The notes: a model not told the origin generated them from the sequence alone. A stretch of DNA of 18,086 nucleotides from JACCYQ01 sp036675565 (GCA_036675565.1 JAKFER010000048.1:1-18086), one strand, 5' to 3'. Positions 1 to 8,363 are shown, counted from the first letter of the stretch. Program-made: numbers and translations.

Positions 1-243
1 CGCATTGATGCTTTGCGACAAGCCATTGAAAAAGCAAAACAATTTGAGTTTAACCTGGAAGGTGCAGTCATGGCGAGTGATGCATTCTTTCCATTTAATG
101 ATTGTGTGATACTCGGCTACCAATCAGGCATAACCGCTTTTATACAACCTGGAGGATCCATCCGGGATAAGGATTCTATTGATTATTGTAAGGAACATAA
201 CCTGGCGATGGTATTGACAGGTTTGCGCCATTTTAAACATTGA
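1..243 (+). CDS. purH: Bifunctional AICAR transformylase / IMP cyclohydrolase, C-terminal end (partial)
   Basis: This is the last 80 codons of purH; the frame is open from base 1 and the 5' part lies outside the window. PurH carries out the last two steps of IMP synthesis in the cytoplasm: formyl transfer to AICAR, then ring closure. The visible piece is the end of the transformylase domain. It contains the family's signature segments GAVMASDAFFPF, QPGGSIRD and the terminal TGLRHFKH, all very close to the usual PurH C-terminus. The TGA stop at 241-243 is 17 bases before the next gene on the same strand, so the two may be co-transcribed. The identification rests on strong motif similarity; nothing about the missing N-terminal cyclohydrolase part can be said. 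Confidence 0.95.
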   Translation, partial: RIDALRQAIEKAKQFEFNLEGAVMASDAFFPFNDCVILGYQSGITAFIQPGGSIRDKDSIDYCKEHNLAMVLTGLRHFKH

Positions 244-260
244 TTATTTAACCAACGATC

Positions 261-1244
261 ATGTCCCGTTTTGATCTAAACAGAACCTTAATCCAGCCTT
301 CCGCGGATGTATTAAGATCCATCAATGAATACAACCCGCTATTCATTCATAAAAAGGGAACGAGGACCAAAGCCATTTTTGCATTAAGCACCGTTTGCTT
401 CCTGTGGGGCACTACCTGGATTGTATCTAAAGAAGGCGTCAAATATATGCCGGGCCTGCAGTTAGCAGGTATCAGGCAATTGATCGCAGGATTATTATAC
501 GTTATTTATTTTATGATCAGGGGAACCAAATTCCCAAGAAAAAAAGAATGGATAACGATATTGGTTTTAAGTTGTTTGAATTTTGTTTTCAGTAACGGTT
601 TATCAACCTGGGGTGTAAAATTTATTCCCGCAGGATTAGCTTCTATCATGGCTGCCATTTTCCCATTGTGGTTAGTTCTGATCAGTTTGTTCACTGCATC
701 TTCAAAAGTTCCCACAAAAGCGATCATTGGGTTTTTACTTGGTTTCACTGGCATTTGCATCATTTTTTATGAGCATTTGGATAGTTTTTTTAATGCTGAT
801 TTTCGTTTCGGGATTTTATTGACCCTTGTTTCAACCTGGACATGGACTTTTGCCATGCTCTATACCAAGAAACATGCTGCCTCTTTTAATCCTTACTTTA
901 GTTTAGGATTGCAAATGGTAATTGCGGGCTCTGCATTGATCGGAATAACTGCTGCATCCGGAACCGCTATTTCTATCTTCCATATTCCATGGCAATCATG
1001 GGCAAGTATTATTTACCTGGTAATTTTTGGTTCTGTGATTGCGTTTATTGCTTACCTCTATGCTTTACAAAATCTGCCAACCGAACAAACTGCTTTATAC
1101 GCCTATGTTAATCCGATAGTTGCGGTGATGCTGGGTACCTGGTTGTTGGGAGAACACCTGACAGTTTTTATTACACTTGGTGGTGCTGTCGCATTATTAG
1201 GAGTGTATATGATCAATAAAGCATACCGGGTAATACTCAAATAA
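261..1244 (+). CDS. EamA-family (drug/metabolite transporter superfamily) permease
   Basis: A 327-residue inner-membrane protein with about ten hydrophobic segments in two similar halves, as in DMT-superfamily exporters. The first helix carries the typical FLWGTTWIVSKEGVKY signature near residues 46-62. The second half ends with the common EamA pattern around LPTEQTALYAYVNPIVAV, followed by LGEHLT. Substrate cannot be read from the sequence; relatives export amino acids, metabolites or nucleotide-like compounds. One oddity is about 37 hydrophilic residues before the first membrane helix, longer than usual. No better in-frame ATG was seen downstream before that helix, so the ATG at 261 is kept. 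It follows purH by 17 bases. Its TAA stop directly abuts the stop of the convergent gene, with no terminator between them. Confidence 0.88.
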   Translation: MSRFDLNRTLIQPSADVLRSINEYNPLFIHKKGTRTKAIFALSTVCFLWGTTWIVSKEGVKYMPGLQLAGIRQLIAGLLYVIYFMIRGTKFPRKKEWITILVLSCLNFVFSNGLSTWGVKFIPAGLASIMAAIFPLWLVLISLFTASSKVPTKAIIGFLLGFTGICIIFYEHLDSFFNADFRFGILLTLVSTWTWTFAMLYTKKHAASFNPYFSLGLQMVIAGSALIGITAASGTAISIFHIPWQSWASIIYLVIFGSVIAFIAYLYALQNLPTEQTALYAYVNPIVAVMLGTWLLGEHLTVFITLGGAVALLGVYMINKAYRVILK

Positions 1245-2561
1245 TTATTGGTGTTTGACAACATCCCTTATTTCGGCTATCCATTGATGGTATATATCTT
1301 TCCAGCCTTTAAAAACAGGATCTGTACCTAAAAAATTGTTATGCCAGACAGTAATTAATGTGCCCCCGTATTGCTGAAGCTGTTGCGTATAAGAACGCAA
1401 TTCATTCAATGCCTCATTGGGTGAAAGTCGCTGTTCATAAAAAGCATTGGCATCCATAAAACAAAATGGATGAAGCAGTAAATTAGTCTGTTGCTCCTTT
1501 TCCAGGTCATACCACAAAAAAGGATTGGCTACGGAAGCCCTGAATCCATTAATGCTTCCATAACCCATAGAATAATCATGCTTTATTCCAACTTCCTGTA
1601 AATGCCTGAATGTTCGGGGTAAATGAAAACGTAAATAATGCTGACGGGAGTAAATAATTTTTTGATGAATGATTTGTTCTAAAAGTTCTTTTTCAACAAC
1701 TAAACATTCTTTATCATCGTTGCTTTTCCAGGAAGGATGTATTCCCAACAGGTAACGTTCTGCATGTTGTTTAATTAATAATTGCATGGCAGGCAAACTT
1801 GGGTTGATATTCTTATCATATAACCCGTTATCCTTTGCCATTAAAAAAAAATAAACAGGCTGAAGAAGATATAATTCATGCATTTTATGCAACCATTCAA
1901 ACGAAGCATAAGGATCATCTTTAAAATTGGCCAGGACAGCTAGTCGATCTTTCACACCCGGTAAATTACCTTTCATTGCATCCTTTAGCAGCCCACCAGT
2001 ATTGCGTATAAAACCTTTATGCTTATACGACCAAGCCATATCAATATCATAGGTTGGTATGAAAACAAACCGTGTACTACGCAATTGCAACGACGGGAAA
2101 CGTTCGGCTAACAATAATCGAAAATCCTTCATCCAAATATTAACCAGGGGTTGATGCAGAAACCCTTCCCTGTAGGCTAATGAATTTTCATGCGCATAAC
2201 GACCATAGATATCTTTAAAATGTGGCAGGTATTCTTCGTATCGTGACAATAAATAAAATGAAGCTGCGAATAGGTCAAAATCCAAATCACCATCGGTTTT
2301 AAAAAAAATTTTATACCCGTTTTTGATTTCACAGGAGATGGCATGTTCTTTAATATTCGTTTCAAATAATAATTCAACAGGCTTGATCCAAATTTCTATT
2401 TGATCAACTGGCTGAGAACTGTAATTTATTTTGGGACCACGAAATTGAGTGTATTCTTCAATATCCGTCGTGATATGGAATGGAGTATCTGTGATTTCAC
2501 CAATAATAAAACGGGTAATGTATAGTAAACGCGGTGTGATGGTATGGGAGTAGATCAACAC
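1245..2561 (-). CDS. DUF7033-type polysaccharide deacetylase family protein
   Basis: A 438-residue protein matching the Bacteroidota family that joins an N-terminal DUF7033 region (about residues 1-150, containing DLFAASFYLLSRYEEYLPH) to a divergent NodB-like barrel. Features consistent with the barrel are the paired aspartates in the TYDIDMAW strand (D172 and D174), H275 in GIHPSW, the SRQHYLRFH segment, DYSMGYG and H407 in WHNN. Characterised relatives of the wider superfamily remove acetyl groups from sugar polymers, but activity here is inferred only. No signal peptide is evident, which suggests a cytoplasmic location. It starts 4 bases after the lutB stop on the same strand, so translation is probably coupled with lutB. 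The ATG at 2559-2561 is the natural start. It is the last gene of the minus-strand block. Confidence 0.8.
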   Translation of the reverse strand: MLIYSHTITPRLLYITRFIIGEITDTPFHITTDIEEYTQFRGPKINYSSQPVDQIEIWIKPVELLFETNIKEHAISCEIKNGYKIFFKTDGDLDFDLFAASFYLLSRYEEYLPHFKDIYGRYAHENSLAYREGFLHQPLVNIWMKDFRLLLAERFPSLQLRSTRFVFIPTYDIDMAWSYKHKGFIRNTGGLLKDAMKGNLPGVKDRLAVLANFKDDPYASFEWLHKMHELYLLQPVYFFLMAKDNGLYDKNINPSLPAMQLLIKQHAERYLLGIHPSWKSNDDKECLVVEKELLEQIIHQKIIYSRQHYLRFHLPRTFRHLQEVGIKHDYSMGYGSINGFRASVANPFLWYDLEKEQQTNLLLHPFCFMDANAFYEQRLSPNEALNELRSYTQQLQQYGGTLITVWHNNFLGTDPVFKGWKDIYHQWIAEIRDVVKHQ

Positions 2562-2565
2562 CTTG

Positions 2566-3954
2566 CTAAGATAATTTTTTCCCTTTCATCTCAACCCACA
2601 TCTGGTTAAAAGATTTTTTGGGAAATACAAGAGGGCTTCGGTTTTTCTTCCAGTCTTTTACAAAATTATTCACTACCCAATTTTTAATCGTGCTGTTGCC
2701 GGCATTCATCATCTTTCGGTTAAGCATAGCTGTTTTCCAAGCTTTCCAGGCCATTCGTTCACCCAATGATGATGCTCCTGATTCCACTGCTTCATTCCTG
2801 TTTTCAAGGAGCAACTCGTGAATATTAATTTTAACCGGACAAACCTCAGTGCAGTTACCACATAACGATGATGCATAACTTAAATGCTTCCAATCACCCA
2901 GGTCCCGCATGTGTGGTGTAATTACAGAACCGATAGGTCCGCTGTATGTTGTTTCGTAAGCATGCCCGCCAATATTCTTATAAACAGGGCATGCATTGAG
3001 ACAAGCACCACAACGAATACAGTAAAGACTTTCACGTTGTTTTTCACTGGCCAGGATATTGGTGCGTCCATTATCCAGGAGGATCACATACATATCTTCT
3101 GGTCCATCCGTTTCACCGGCTTGTCGCGGACCCGTTACCAGTGTATTGTAGACTGTAATTTTTTGCCCGGTTCCAAAAGTGGAAAGCAAGGGCCAAAAAA
3201 GGGAAAGATCATTTATAGAAGGGATCATTTTTTCAATCCCAACAATCACAATATGCGTTTTTGGCCATGCAGAACTTAACCTTGCATTGCCTTCATTTTC
3301 AGTAACGGCTATGCCACCAACATCAGCAACAATAAAATTTGCACCGGTGATACCAATTTCTGCCGCAATATATTTTTGTCTAAGTTTTTCACGGGCCACC
3401 AATGTAAGTTGCTCCGGCGTTGCCTTAGGATTGGTGCCTAATTTTTCTGCAAAAAGCCTGGCCACATCTTCTTTGCTTTTATGCATCGCAGGTGTAACAA
3501 TATGATAAGGCGGTTCGCCATCCAGTTGCTGAATATATTCACCCAAATCAGTCTCCACACTTTCAATATTATTTTTTGCCAGGAAATCATTCAGGTGAAT
3601 TTCTTCAGTCACCATGCTTTTGCTTTTCACAATGGTTTTGCAATTCTTTTCCTGGCAGATTTTTAAAATACTATCAAGCGCCTGTTGTGCATCCTCGGCC
3701 CATAAAACTTTTGCGCCTTGCCGGGTTATCCTGGATTCAAATTCTTCTAAATATTGATCAAGGGTTTCAATGGCCCGCCACTTAATATTCTTAGCTCTTT
3801 CTTTTGCAAGATTTACATTGCTGAATTGGGTTTTACCCTGGGGTACCACCGCATTATATTTTCCAATATTGAAATTGATCTTTCTGCGGTGTTCTTTATC
3901 TGCGGCTTTGATAGTGCTTTTGGCTAAAAAAGAATGTTCTTGCTGAGACGACAT
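2566..3954 (-). CDS. lutB: LutB/LldF-type lactate utilization iron-sulfur protein
   Basis: A 462-residue protein with an N-terminal LUD (DUF162) domain (about residues 60-300, including TGANFIVADVGGIAVTENEG) followed by a double 4Fe-4S ferredoxin region. The cluster ligands are visible: C312, C315, C318 and C322 in CIRCGACLNACP, then C365, C368 and C372 in CGNCTEVCP. LutB is the Fe-S electron-transfer subunit of the LutABC complex that oxidises L-lactate to pyruvate in the cytoplasm. The length fits the family. No lutA or lutC neighbour is present here; it lies between a DUF3109 gene (36 bases upstream) and a deacetylase-like gene. Family assignment is firm, but the lactate role is inferred, because LUD/Fe-S proteins are used in more than one pathway. 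The ATG at 3952-3954 has no Shine-Dalgarno sequence, as is normal in this phylum. Confidence 0.9.
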   Translation of the reverse strand: MSSQQEHSFLAKSTIKAADKEHRRKINFNIGKYNAVVPQGKTQFSNVNLAKERAKNIKWRAIETLDQYLEEFESRITRQGAKVLWAEDAQQALDSILKICQEKNCKTIVKSKSMVTEEIHLNDFLAKNNIESVETDLGEYIQQLDGEPPYHIVTPAMHKSKEDVARLFAEKLGTNPKATPEQLTLVAREKLRQKYIAAEIGITGANFIVADVGGIAVTENEGNARLSSAWPKTHIVIVGIEKMIPSINDLSLFWPLLSTFGTGQKITVYNTLVTGPRQAGETDGPEDMYVILLDNGRTNILASEKQRESLYCIRCGACLNACPVYKNIGGHAYETTYSGPIGSVITPHMRDLGDWKHLSYASSLCGNCTEVCPVKINIHELLLENRNEAVESGASSLGERMAWKAWKTAMLNRKMMNAGNSTIKNWVVNNFVKDWKKNRSPLVFPKKSFNQMWVEMKGKKLS

Positions 3955-3991
3955 GCCGTAAAATTAATGACGCGGAGTAAATTTGTTTCAA

Positions 3992-4585
3992 TTACTTTTT
4001 TGAGAGAGACTTTGCAGCAAAATAATCAGTAGCAACACTCTCCAGTGCTTCGTAAAATTCTTCCCCATATTTTCTAATCAAAGGTTCTTTTAAGAAAGCA
4101 TACACTGGAACTTTTAATTTTTTTCCAAATGAACAGGCTGCCTGGCAAAGATCTTCCCGCGGTTCGTAATTCAGCATGTCATGATTTTTGGTTGATTTTA
4201 TCCGGATAGGGAACATGTGACAACTGATCGGTTTTTTCCATGTTATCTTCCCATCATTATAAGCTTGTTCAATACCGCACTTTATAATACCGTGTTGATC
4301 CTTTTTACCATAAGCACAAAGATTGCCGCCGATGGTTGGCGTAACCCAACCAAATTCAGGATCATAATTATAAAACCCCTGGCGTTCAACCTCTCTGATT
4401 CCTTCTTCTGTCAAATAAGGTTTAACAGCATCATATACTTTAGGAAGAAAAGCGAGTTCTTGTTTTTCTAATGGTGCACCTGCATCTCCATCCTCACAAC
4501 AACCACCTTTACATTTGTTAAGATCGCATACAAACTGCTCCTGAACAATGTCATCACTGACCAATACATTGCCAATCTCTATCAC
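3992..4585 (-). CDS. DUF3109 family cysteine-rich protein
   Basis: A 197-residue soluble protein recognised as DUF3109, a widespread Bacteroidota family without an assigned function that I know of. It has nine cysteines: C20, C25, C29 and C30 (in CDLNKCKGGCC), C90, C103, C122 (in PISCHMFP), C147 and C151. The first group and the CHMFP motif resemble the cysteine layout of YkgJ-type putative zinc or iron-binding proteins, so metal or Fe-S binding is plausible but unproven. The reading starts at GTG (bases 4583-4585). No in-frame ATG lies close upstream, and related proteins as I recall them begin with MI-x-I, matching MIEIG here. It lies 63 bases downstream of gldD and 36 bases upstream of lutB, all on the same strand. 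Confidence 0.85.
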   Translation of the reverse strand: MIEIGNVLVSDDIVQEQFVCDLNKCKGGCCEDGDAGAPLEKQELAFLPKVYDAVKPYLTEEGIREVERQGFYNYDPEFGWVTPTIGGNLCAYGKKDQHGIIKCGIEQAYNDGKITWKKPISCHMFPIRIKSTKNHDMLNYEPREDLCQAACSFGKKLKVPVYAFLKEPLIRKYGEEFYEALESVATDYFAAKSLSKK

Positions 4586-4648
4586 GATATATAAATTTTG
4601 GTAAAGGTAAACATACGTCTTCGATAGATTATGGTAAAAATTGTAACC

Positions 4649-5242
4649 CTATTTCCACTGAAGTGTATTAATCAAATGTTGCATATCAGCTTTTAAAAAA
4701 TCATTGACAATGCTCAATGAATCTGCATTAGGCGCTGCATCAAAATACAATGCGCCCCGAAGAAAATGTTTTGTAGAATCGCTCAGGAAAAACTGGTTGG
4801 CTGTGGCCGTATTACCGGTTAATGTAAAATACACACCACTAATATTATTGGGTGTTTTAATATTGGTTGGTTCGATGGAAGATGCTTTGTAAGTGTGTTG
4901 TTTATAGGACATGGTAAAGGCATCGTTTACCAGTTTTTCAAAATCGTTTCGGCCAATTTCTTTATAACTCAGGTAGATCCGCCCTTCAAATTGGGGAAAA
5001 TCTATATTGATCCAGTAAGGATTCTCCGGCTCATCTTCAAAAAAACTGGTGTCCTGTACAATGCGACCATAAACCGGGTACTCAAATGAATATGGAAAGC
5101 CCGGTTCACTGAATACCTGGTACGATTTCTCGGGGAAATCAATTTTATAATATCCTCTTTCTTTAAATGTATATTCAGAGTTACAACTCAATATTATGCC
5201 CCCTGAGAAAAGCAGGGTTAAAAACTTAATCATCTTATTCAT
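4649..5242 (-). CDS. gldD: Gliding motility lipoprotein GldD
   Basis: A 197-residue lipoprotein. The N-terminus has two lysines, a hydrophobic stretch and the lipobox ending ILSC, with lipidation expected at C20. The mature part carries the GldD pattern: RGYYKIDFPEKSYQ, PYSFEYPVYGRI, WINIDFPQFEGRIYLSYK and the closing HLINTLQWK. In Flavobacterium johnsoniae GldD is required for gliding, and it is linked to the type IX secretion and gliding machinery of the cell envelope. The gene begins 6 bases after the gldE stop, and the gldE-gldD order matches that of other Bacteroidota, which strongly supports the call. Its presence does not by itself prove that the organism glides, because many non-gliding relatives keep it. 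Confidence 0.93.
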   Translation of the reverse strand: MNKMIKFLTLLFSGGIILSCNSEYTFKERGYYKIDFPEKSYQVFSEPGFPYSFEYPVYGRIVQDTSFFEDEPENPYWINIDFPQFEGRIYLSYKEIGRNDFEKLVNDAFTMSYKQHTYKASSIEPTNIKTPNNISGVYFTLTGNTATANQFFLSDSTKHFLRGALYFDAAPNADSLSIVNDFLKADMQHLINTLQWK

Positions 5243-5248
5243 GCACCA

Positions 5249-6592
5249 TTAATCTTTTTCTGAATTCTGTTTGATGGTTACTTTTAATTTGAGAATCCTG
5301 TTTTTATCAGCCTCCAAAACGGTAAAGTCGAAATCATATGAATTGACCACTTCATTCACTTCAGGAAACTCTCCGGCCAGTTCAAGCACCAACCCCGCCA
5401 TTGATTCGCTTTCGCCTCGTATGTCATCAAATATATCACCAGGAATTTGCATTGCTTTACATGCATCATTGATCATGGTTTTGCCTTCCATGATATAATT
5501 ATGCTCATCTAACTTTTTGATTTCTGATTCTTCATCATCAAATTCATCTTTTATTTCACCGATGATTTCTTCAAGCACATCTTCTAATGTTACAATACCA
5601 CTGGTGCCGCCAAATTCATCTACCACAATGGCAATATGTATCCTGCGTGCCTGGAAATCTTTCAACAGATCTTCAATCAATTTAGATTCGGGTACAAAAT
5701 ATGGCTGACGAAGTAAAGCCTGCCATTGATAATGCTCAGGCTCTCCCAGTACGGGAACTAAATCTTTTGTGTTGATGATTCCTACTATTTCATCCAACGT
5801 TTTATTATAAACAGGTAAACGGGAATAGTGCAGTTCTTCCACCTTCCTGACCAAATCGCCAAAAGATGTTGAAAATTCAACACCGCTAACGTCAAGCCTT
5901 GAACGCATTACTTGTCGCACAGAAATCTTTCCAAACTTTTCAATACCTGCCAGTATCTGCTTTTCTTCATTTGTAATACCATCATTATTATCCAGGTCAT
6001 CAAGTCCTGATTTCTGAACCCGGTTAGCACCTAATCCACTGCCAATACCATCGGCTATAGAAACCATCCAGATACTTATCCTTCTCAATAACAAATGAAT
6101 AGCTTCCACTACAAAAGAAGAACCATAGGCAAACCGCAATCGATTTTGACTGGCCCATACTTTAGGTAACACTTTTCCGACAAAAACCAATAAGAAGGCG
6201 ATGACAATAATGTTTACAATCAGGTCCAGGTCGAAAGTGATAATGAAATGAATCTTACCTAATGAATAGAAGGATCGTAAAAGATAATTTGCCAGCACAA
6301 TGATGCTGATATTGAAAAAGGTTCCAGAAATTAAGAGGGAAGTATAAACCTCTTTTCTTTCATCCAATAAGTTGATAATCCTTTTTGCAGAAGGATGCTG
6401 TTTGGTCTTCAGCATATTTACATCTCTGCCGGTTAAAGAAAATAGTGCAGCCTCGGCGCCTGAAATGGTAAATGTGAGCAGCAGTAAGAATAATAAAGCT
6501 ATTACCAGGTAAGTAGTGCTCTGCGTATCAAGATATAAAAAAGTAAATCCGGGATATTTTATGAATGCAGTTAATACCGAATGATAATCCAA
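5249..6592 (-). CDS. gldE: Gliding motility-associated protein GldE (CNNM/CorC-like CBS protein)
   Basis: A 447-residue membrane protein. It starts with a DUF21/CNNM-type membrane domain (hydrophobic segments near residues 25-48, 85-110 and 125-155, including TISGAEAALFSLTG). Two CBS domains follow (about 215-335; SVRQVMRSRLDVSGVE and HIAIVVDEFGGTSGIVTLEDVLEEI are typical), then a C-terminal CorC/HlyC transporter-associated domain (about 350-440). Relatives of this architecture are linked to divalent-cation homeostasis, and CBS pairs usually sense adenine nucleotides. In gliding Bacteroidota the gene beside gldD is named gldE. It is followed 6 bases later by gldD and preceded by ssb across a gap of 83 bases that contains an inverted repeat. 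Its exact molecular role is not settled. Confidence 0.92.
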   Translation of the reverse strand: MDYHSVLTAFIKYPGFTFLYLDTQSTTYLVIALLFLLLLTFTISGAEAALFSLTGRDVNMLKTKQHPSAKRIINLLDERKEVYTSLLISGTFFNISIIVLANYLLRSFYSLGKIHFIITFDLDLIVNIIVIAFLLVFVGKVLPKVWASQNRLRFAYGSSFVVEAIHLLLRRISIWMVSIADGIGSGLGANRVQKSGLDDLDNNDGITNEEKQILAGIEKFGKISVRQVMRSRLDVSGVEFSTSFGDLVRKVEELHYSRLPVYNKTLDEIVGIINTKDLVPVLGEPEHYQWQALLRQPYFVPESKLIEDLLKDFQARRIHIAIVVDEFGGTSGIVTLEDVLEEIIGEIKDEFDDEESEIKKLDEHNYIMEGKTMINDACKAMQIPGDIFDDIRGESESMAGLVLELAGEFPEVNEVVNSYDFDFTVLEADKNRILKLKVTIKQNSEKD

Positions 6593-6620
6593 TGCAAAAG
6601 GTTTTCGTTAACAATCCAAA

Positions 6621-6644
6621 AGGCAGGTCAACATTGACCTGCCT
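6621..6644 (-). terminator. Hairpin between ssb and gldE, probable terminator or processing site
   Basis: There is a perfect 10-base inverted repeat: AGGCAGGTCA, loop ACAT, TGACCTGCCT. Read on the minus strand it is followed by TTTGGATTGTT, a short and imperfect U-rich tail; on the plus strand the flank is A-rich. It sits 31 bases past the ssb stop and 28 bases before the gldE start. It could therefore be an intrinsic terminator of ssb, a partial terminator, or a stem protecting or exposing an RNA end. No clear TAnnTTTG promoter for gldE was found between it and the start codon. Confidence 0.55.
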
Positions 6645-6675
6645 GAAAGTAAAGTAAAATTAGGATTTAAAATGT

Positions 6676-7101
6676 TTAATAAGGTAAATCTCCGGGATCA
6701 CCTATTGGAGGACTATCTGGTCCATGTCCACCTTCAGTACCAACATCAGGCTGATGACCGGAATTATCCATGCGTTTATCCAGCATAATCAGGTTATCTC
6801 CTACTACTTCGGTAGCAAATTTTCTATGTCCTTCTTTATCTTCCCAGCTGCGGGTTCTTAACCTGCCTTCAATATAAACCAAGCTGCCTTTATGAAGATA
6901 TTTTTGCGCAAGCTCAGCTAGGCCGCGCCACAAAACCACCGTATGCCATTCGGTTTGAGAAACCAATTTTCCGGCCCTGTCTTTAAAAGTTTCGGTGGTT
7001 GCTAATGGAAATTTTGCCACAGCTATATTTCCTTCCAGTAATTGTACATCCGGATCTTTTCCCAGATTGCCAATCAACATAACTCTATTTACGCCCCTCA
7101 T
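6676..7101 (-). CDS. ssb: Single-stranded DNA-binding protein
   Basis: A 141-residue SSB. Residues 1-108 form the OB fold, with NRVMLIGNLGKDPD at the start, TEWHTVVLWRGLAELAQKYL in the middle and SLVYIEGRLRTRSW plus ATEVVGDNLIML near the end. A short Gly/Pro/Asp-rich linker leads to the acidic tip GDPGDLPY. In the cytoplasm SSB coats single-stranded DNA during replication, repair and recombination, and the tip recruits partner enzymes. The tip ends in Tyr rather than the usual Phe. It follows mutY by 100 bases on the same strand, and gldE comes next. The ATG at 7099-7101 gives MRGVNRVML, the usual N-terminus. Confidence 0.95.
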   Translation of the reverse strand: MRGVNRVMLIGNLGKDPDVQLLEGNIAVAKFPLATTETFKDRAGKLVSQTEWHTVVLWRGLAELAQKYLHKGSLVYIEGRLRTRSWEDKEGHRKFATEVVGDNLIMLDKRMDNSGHQPDVGTEGGHGPDSPPIGDPGDLPY

Positions 7102-7201
7102 ACGATTAATAATTTTTCTTGTTAAAAATGCCCTTTTATCTCTCCTTTAAAATTAATTTTTTTCTGGCAGAATATGTTGATTTATTAGGATAAATAGCTT
7201 T

Positions 7202-8293
7202 TTATAAAGTTTCCAGGTATTGATTGATGATGCGGGGAAATGGATAATTTGGTAAATCCGGGCGTTTTATCCATTGAAATCCATTCAAATTCTTCATTTC
7301 TCTATGGATTTTAATTTCACAAAACCGGCAACTGATATGTTGATGCGTAAGTTTCTGTGTAAATACCGGGGAAAAATTTAAAATTTCAAACTTGGTTTTA
7401 TCCAATTCATTTTCCTGGCAGAATAATTTGATAAGTTGATTTTTAGAGAGGGTCGATTTAGTTTCCAGGATGTAAAACTCAAACAATTGCCGCCAAATGT
7501 CTTTTTTCTCTCTTTTTACAACCGCAATATTATCATCCATATTAACCAGGAAATAAGTGAAATGCCTTTTTTTAATGTCTATTTTCTTTTTTTTCAGCGG
7601 AAAGACATCAATAAGGTCATGATTATAAGCAAAACACTCTTTTTTAAACGGGCATTGAACGCAAAGTGGTGATGCAGGTTTACAAATGGTTGCGCCAAAA
7701 TCCATCATGGCCTGGTTATATTCTCCGGGTTGCTTTTTATCCAGGAGTAATTGTGCCAATTGTTGAAATATTAATTTATTCCCCACTGAATCAAATGGAA
7801 CTTCAATGCCAAAAATTCGGGCCAGCACTCGGGCAACATTTCCATCAACAACTGCATATGGTAAGTCAAAGGCAAAAGAGCCGATCGCCGCAGCTGTATA
7901 AGGTCCAATACCTTTAAGATTTAAAATTTCAGCATAAGTATTCGGAAAAGCACCATCTAATTCACCCGAAATATATGATGCGGTAACTAATAAGTTCCGG
8001 CACCGGGAGTAATACCCTAATCCCTCCCATAATTTAAAAACTTCATCGCCGGGAGCTTTGGCTAAATCATGAATGGTAGGATAGGTTTGTATAAATCGAT
8101 TATAATATGCAAGTCCTTGCTCTACACGTGTTTGTTGAAGAATGATTTCGCTTAACCAGATTTTGTAGGGGTTTTTTATGCCTTTCCATGGCATTTTACG
8201 TTTATTATGCTGATTGTTCCACTTCAACAGTTTACCTGAAAACAAATGAGGTTTTAGTTTAAAAATATGGTTGGGCTTATTAATCTGGACCAT
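7202..8293 (-). CDS. mutY: A/G-specific adenine glycosylase MutY
   Basis: A 363-residue DNA repair glycosylase that removes adenine mispaired with 8-oxoguanine or guanine. The catalytic domain is complete: E49 in SEIILQQTRV, the helix-hairpin-helix LKGIGPYTAAAIGSFAF (about 126-142) and the catalytic D150 in VVDGNVARV. The 4Fe-4S ligands C204, C211, C214 and C220 have the C-x6-C-x2-C-x5-C spacing. The C-terminal third is the NUDIX-like domain that recognises 8-oxoG (about 235-360), with QLFEFYILE and HQHISCRF visible. The length is normal. It is the first gene of the minus-strand block and is divergent from the HU gene across 124 bases. The order mutY-ssb-gldE-gldD is a known Bacteroidota arrangement. 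Confidence 0.95.
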   Translation of the reverse strand: MVQINKPNHIFKLKPHLFSGKLLKWNNQHNKRKMPWKGIKNPYKIWLSEIILQQTRVEQGLAYYNRFIQTYPTIHDLAKAPGDEVFKLWEGLGYYSRCRNLLVTASYISGELDGAFPNTYAEILNLKGIGPYTAAAIGSFAFDLPYAVVDGNVARVLARIFGIEVPFDSVGNKLIFQQLAQLLLDKKQPGEYNQAMMDFGATICKPASPLCVQCPFKKECFAYNHDLIDVFPLKKKKIDIKKRHFTYFLVNMDDNIAVVKREKKDIWRQLFEFYILETKSTLSKNQLIKLFCQENELDKTKFEILNFSPVFTQKLTHQHISCRFCEIKIHREMKNLNGFQWIKRPDLPNYPFPRIINQYLETL

Positions 8294-8363
8294 TATTCAA
8301 TAAAAATGAGGCTAAAAGGATTGACAAGATAGGAGTTATTCATTATTTTTTATGCCTATATAG

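Noticed and set aside
2884..3505. Long plus-strand ORFs (131 and 108 codons) opposite lutB
   Set aside because: They overlap a fully motif-supported lutB on the other strand, have no recognisable domain, and overlap each other in different frames.
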